From an uncultured Terriglobus sp. (GTDB lineage Bacteria; Acidobacteriota; Terriglobia; Terriglobales; Acidobacteriaceae): 14,169 nt of DNA. Of this stretch, positions 13,125-14,169 are shown piece after piece. A program made the position numbers and the translations under genes. The stretch spans positions 1-14,169 of the forward strand of contig CALMRM010000069.1 of NCBI GenBank assembly GCA_937871605.1. The letters run 5' to 3'. Numbering within the stretch: the first letter of the stretch is position 1; each line of letters starts with the position of its first letter. Under the pieces are notes generated by a model, which was not told the origin of the DNA, made no database searches, and saw nothing but the letters and a program-made list of their open reading frames with translations.

Positions 13125-14169
13125 ATGCCCGACGACTTTCACGCACCGCCTGACCACCAGCTGCCCGCGCCGCCAGAGGACCACCTGCTGCCCGCGCCCG
13201 GCCAAACCGCACCGACGTCCTCGCCCGCTGGCGTGATGCCTGCCGGGGGCGCCGAAGACCCGTCGCTTGCCATGCGCATGCTCTACGACCAGCAGGCACG
13301 TCTACGGGCGGAGCTCGACCAGCTCAAGAAGAAGGACGATAAGGGCAAAGAAGGCGAGAAGGACGACAAGGGTGGGGGCGGCGACAAGGGCGGAGGAGAC
13401 GAAAAGTCTGGCGGCGAAGAGAGCGGCGATGACAAGAAGAAGGAGCCAAAGAACCGCGGTGACGTTGAGACGCAGCATCGCCAGCGCGCGCGGTACACCT
13501 TCCTTGGCGTGCTTGCGCTCATCCCGCTCATCCTGCTGACGGCATGGCTGCTGTGGTACTTGGCCGGGTATGAGAATACGGACGACGCCTTTATCGACGG
13601 CCATACGGACCCCATTGCGACCCGCATCAACGGCACCGTGGCGAACGTGTACGTGGAAAACACCTATCGCGTAAAGAAGGGCCAGCTGCTGCTGCAATTG
13701 GATCCGCGCGACAACCAGGTGGCGAAGGAGCAGGCCATCGCCAACTACGACCAGTCCGTAGCCGCGGTGCGCGCGCAGGTGCCGCAGGTGCCCATCACAG
13801 CAAATCAGCAGGGCACGCAGACCGTGAGTTCCGACCTGGATGTGGTGCGCTACGAGGCGCAGTTGCGACAGAACGAGCGGCAGTACTACGCCGCCATTGC
13901 CGACCTGCACCAAGCCGAGGTCAACCAGGCCAATGCCGACCGTGAAGAGGTGCGCTACCGCAAGCTCGTGGTTAAGGATGAGGTGTCGCACGAGCAGTAT
14001 GATCGGCGCCTGACCGCGCGCGACGCCCAGGCCGCGCAGGTGGCCAGCCGCCGCGAACAGGCAGAGGCCACGCGCCGCGTGATGACGCAGACCGGGGCCG
14101 AACTCGAGCAGGCGCGAGCCCGCGCCGCGCGTGACCGCGCCGACCAGCCCCGGCAGATCGAGATGCAGA
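13125..14169 (+). CDS. EmrA/HlyD-type membrane fusion protein with charged N-terminal extension, C-terminus beyond the right edge
   Basis: This adaptor should link an inner-membrane exporter to the TolC-type channel encoded 4 bases upstream. About 348 residues are visible from the ATG at 13125 (MPDDFHAPPDHQLPAPPEDH). A Pro-rich start and a short coiled coil (DQQARLRAELDQLKKK) lead into a low-complexity segment at about 67-108 rich in Lys, Asp, Glu and Gly. One transmembrane helix follows (about 124-147, FLGVLALIPLILLTAWLLWY). The family signature comes next: YENTDDAFIDGHTDPIATR, INGTVANVYV, VKKGQLLLQLDPRD (the first half of the lipoyl-like domain). A long alpha-helical hairpin region continues to the edge. 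The TDDAxxxGH motif points to EmrA, so a DHA2-type MFS transporter is expected downstream. Confidence 0.9.
   Translation, partial: MPDDFHAPPDHQLPAPPEDHLLPAPGQTAPTSSPAGVMPAGGAEDPSLAMRMLYDQQARLRAELDQLKKKDDKGKEGEKDDKGGGGDKGGGDEKSGGEESGDDKKKEPKNRGDVETQHRQRARYTFLGVLALIPLILLTAWLLWYLAGYENTDDAFIDGHTDPIATRINGTVANVYVENTYRVKKGQLLLQLDPRDNQVAKEQAIANYDQSVAAVRAQVPQVPITANQQGTQTVSSDLDVVRYEAQLRQNERQYYAAIADLHQAEVNQANADREEVRYRKLVVKDEVSHEQYDRRLTARDAQAAQVASRREQAEATRRVMTQTGAELEQARARAARDRADQPRQIEMQ

Noticed and set aside
13302..13991. 229-codon minus-strand frame
   Set aside because: It is the antisense shadow of the efflux adaptor; the plus-strand frame has clear EmrA/HlyD signatures.

Overview
The window looks like chromosomal DNA from a GC-rich Gram-negative bacterium, most likely an acidobacterium of the Terriglobus/Granulicella type. 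This placement is inference. It rests on the gene set (pyruvoyl-type arginine decarboxylase, TldD/TldE, SelO, a TolC-type exporter), on high-GC codon use, and on intergenic hairpin repeats of a style I associate with that group. No rRNA or other taxonomic marker is present.

Layout. Bases 1-5027 are all minus strand: the partial pdaD gene, a secreted glycerophosphodiester phosphodiesterase with an apparently circularly permuted barrel, and a four-gene tldD cluster. In that cluster tldD and pmbA/tldE flank two small membrane-protein genes of 73 and 52 codons. pmbA carries a one-base frameshift. A 61-bp divergent gap leads to a plus-strand pair (5089-7231): a YfiT-like DinB-fold metalloenzyme and a 531-residue protein with a C-terminal PD-(D/E)XK nuclease-like domain. 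A 390-bp convergent gap is packed with repeats. A minus-strand block follows (7622-10453): a YghZ-type aldo/keto reductase, selO interrupted by an in-frame TAA, and a 19-codon hydrophobic peptide ORF with a strong ribosome binding site. From 10534 to the end the genes are on the plus strand: a small, apparently lower-GC PD-(D/E)XK protein, a 424-bp repeat-bearing gap, then a TolC-family outer-membrane channel and an EmrA/HlyD-type adaptor that runs off the right edge.

How the genes work together. TldD and TldE form a heteromeric metallopeptidase, and the two small membrane proteins between them could be anchors, regulators or substrates. The TolC-type and EmrA-type genes are 4 bases apart and should build a tripartite efflux pump with an inner-membrane transporter beyond the window. 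pdaD makes agmatine.

The most striking points are: (1) the permuted GDPD domain order; (2) a three-hairpin repeat present three times, two copies inverted against each other, with base changes in the stems that preserve pairing; (3) a five-unit 28-30 bp tandem repeat next to one copy; (4) two conserved genes (pmbA, selO) each broken by a single lesion; and (5) the small membrane ORFs. I see no phage, complete transposon, CRISPR array or RNA gene.
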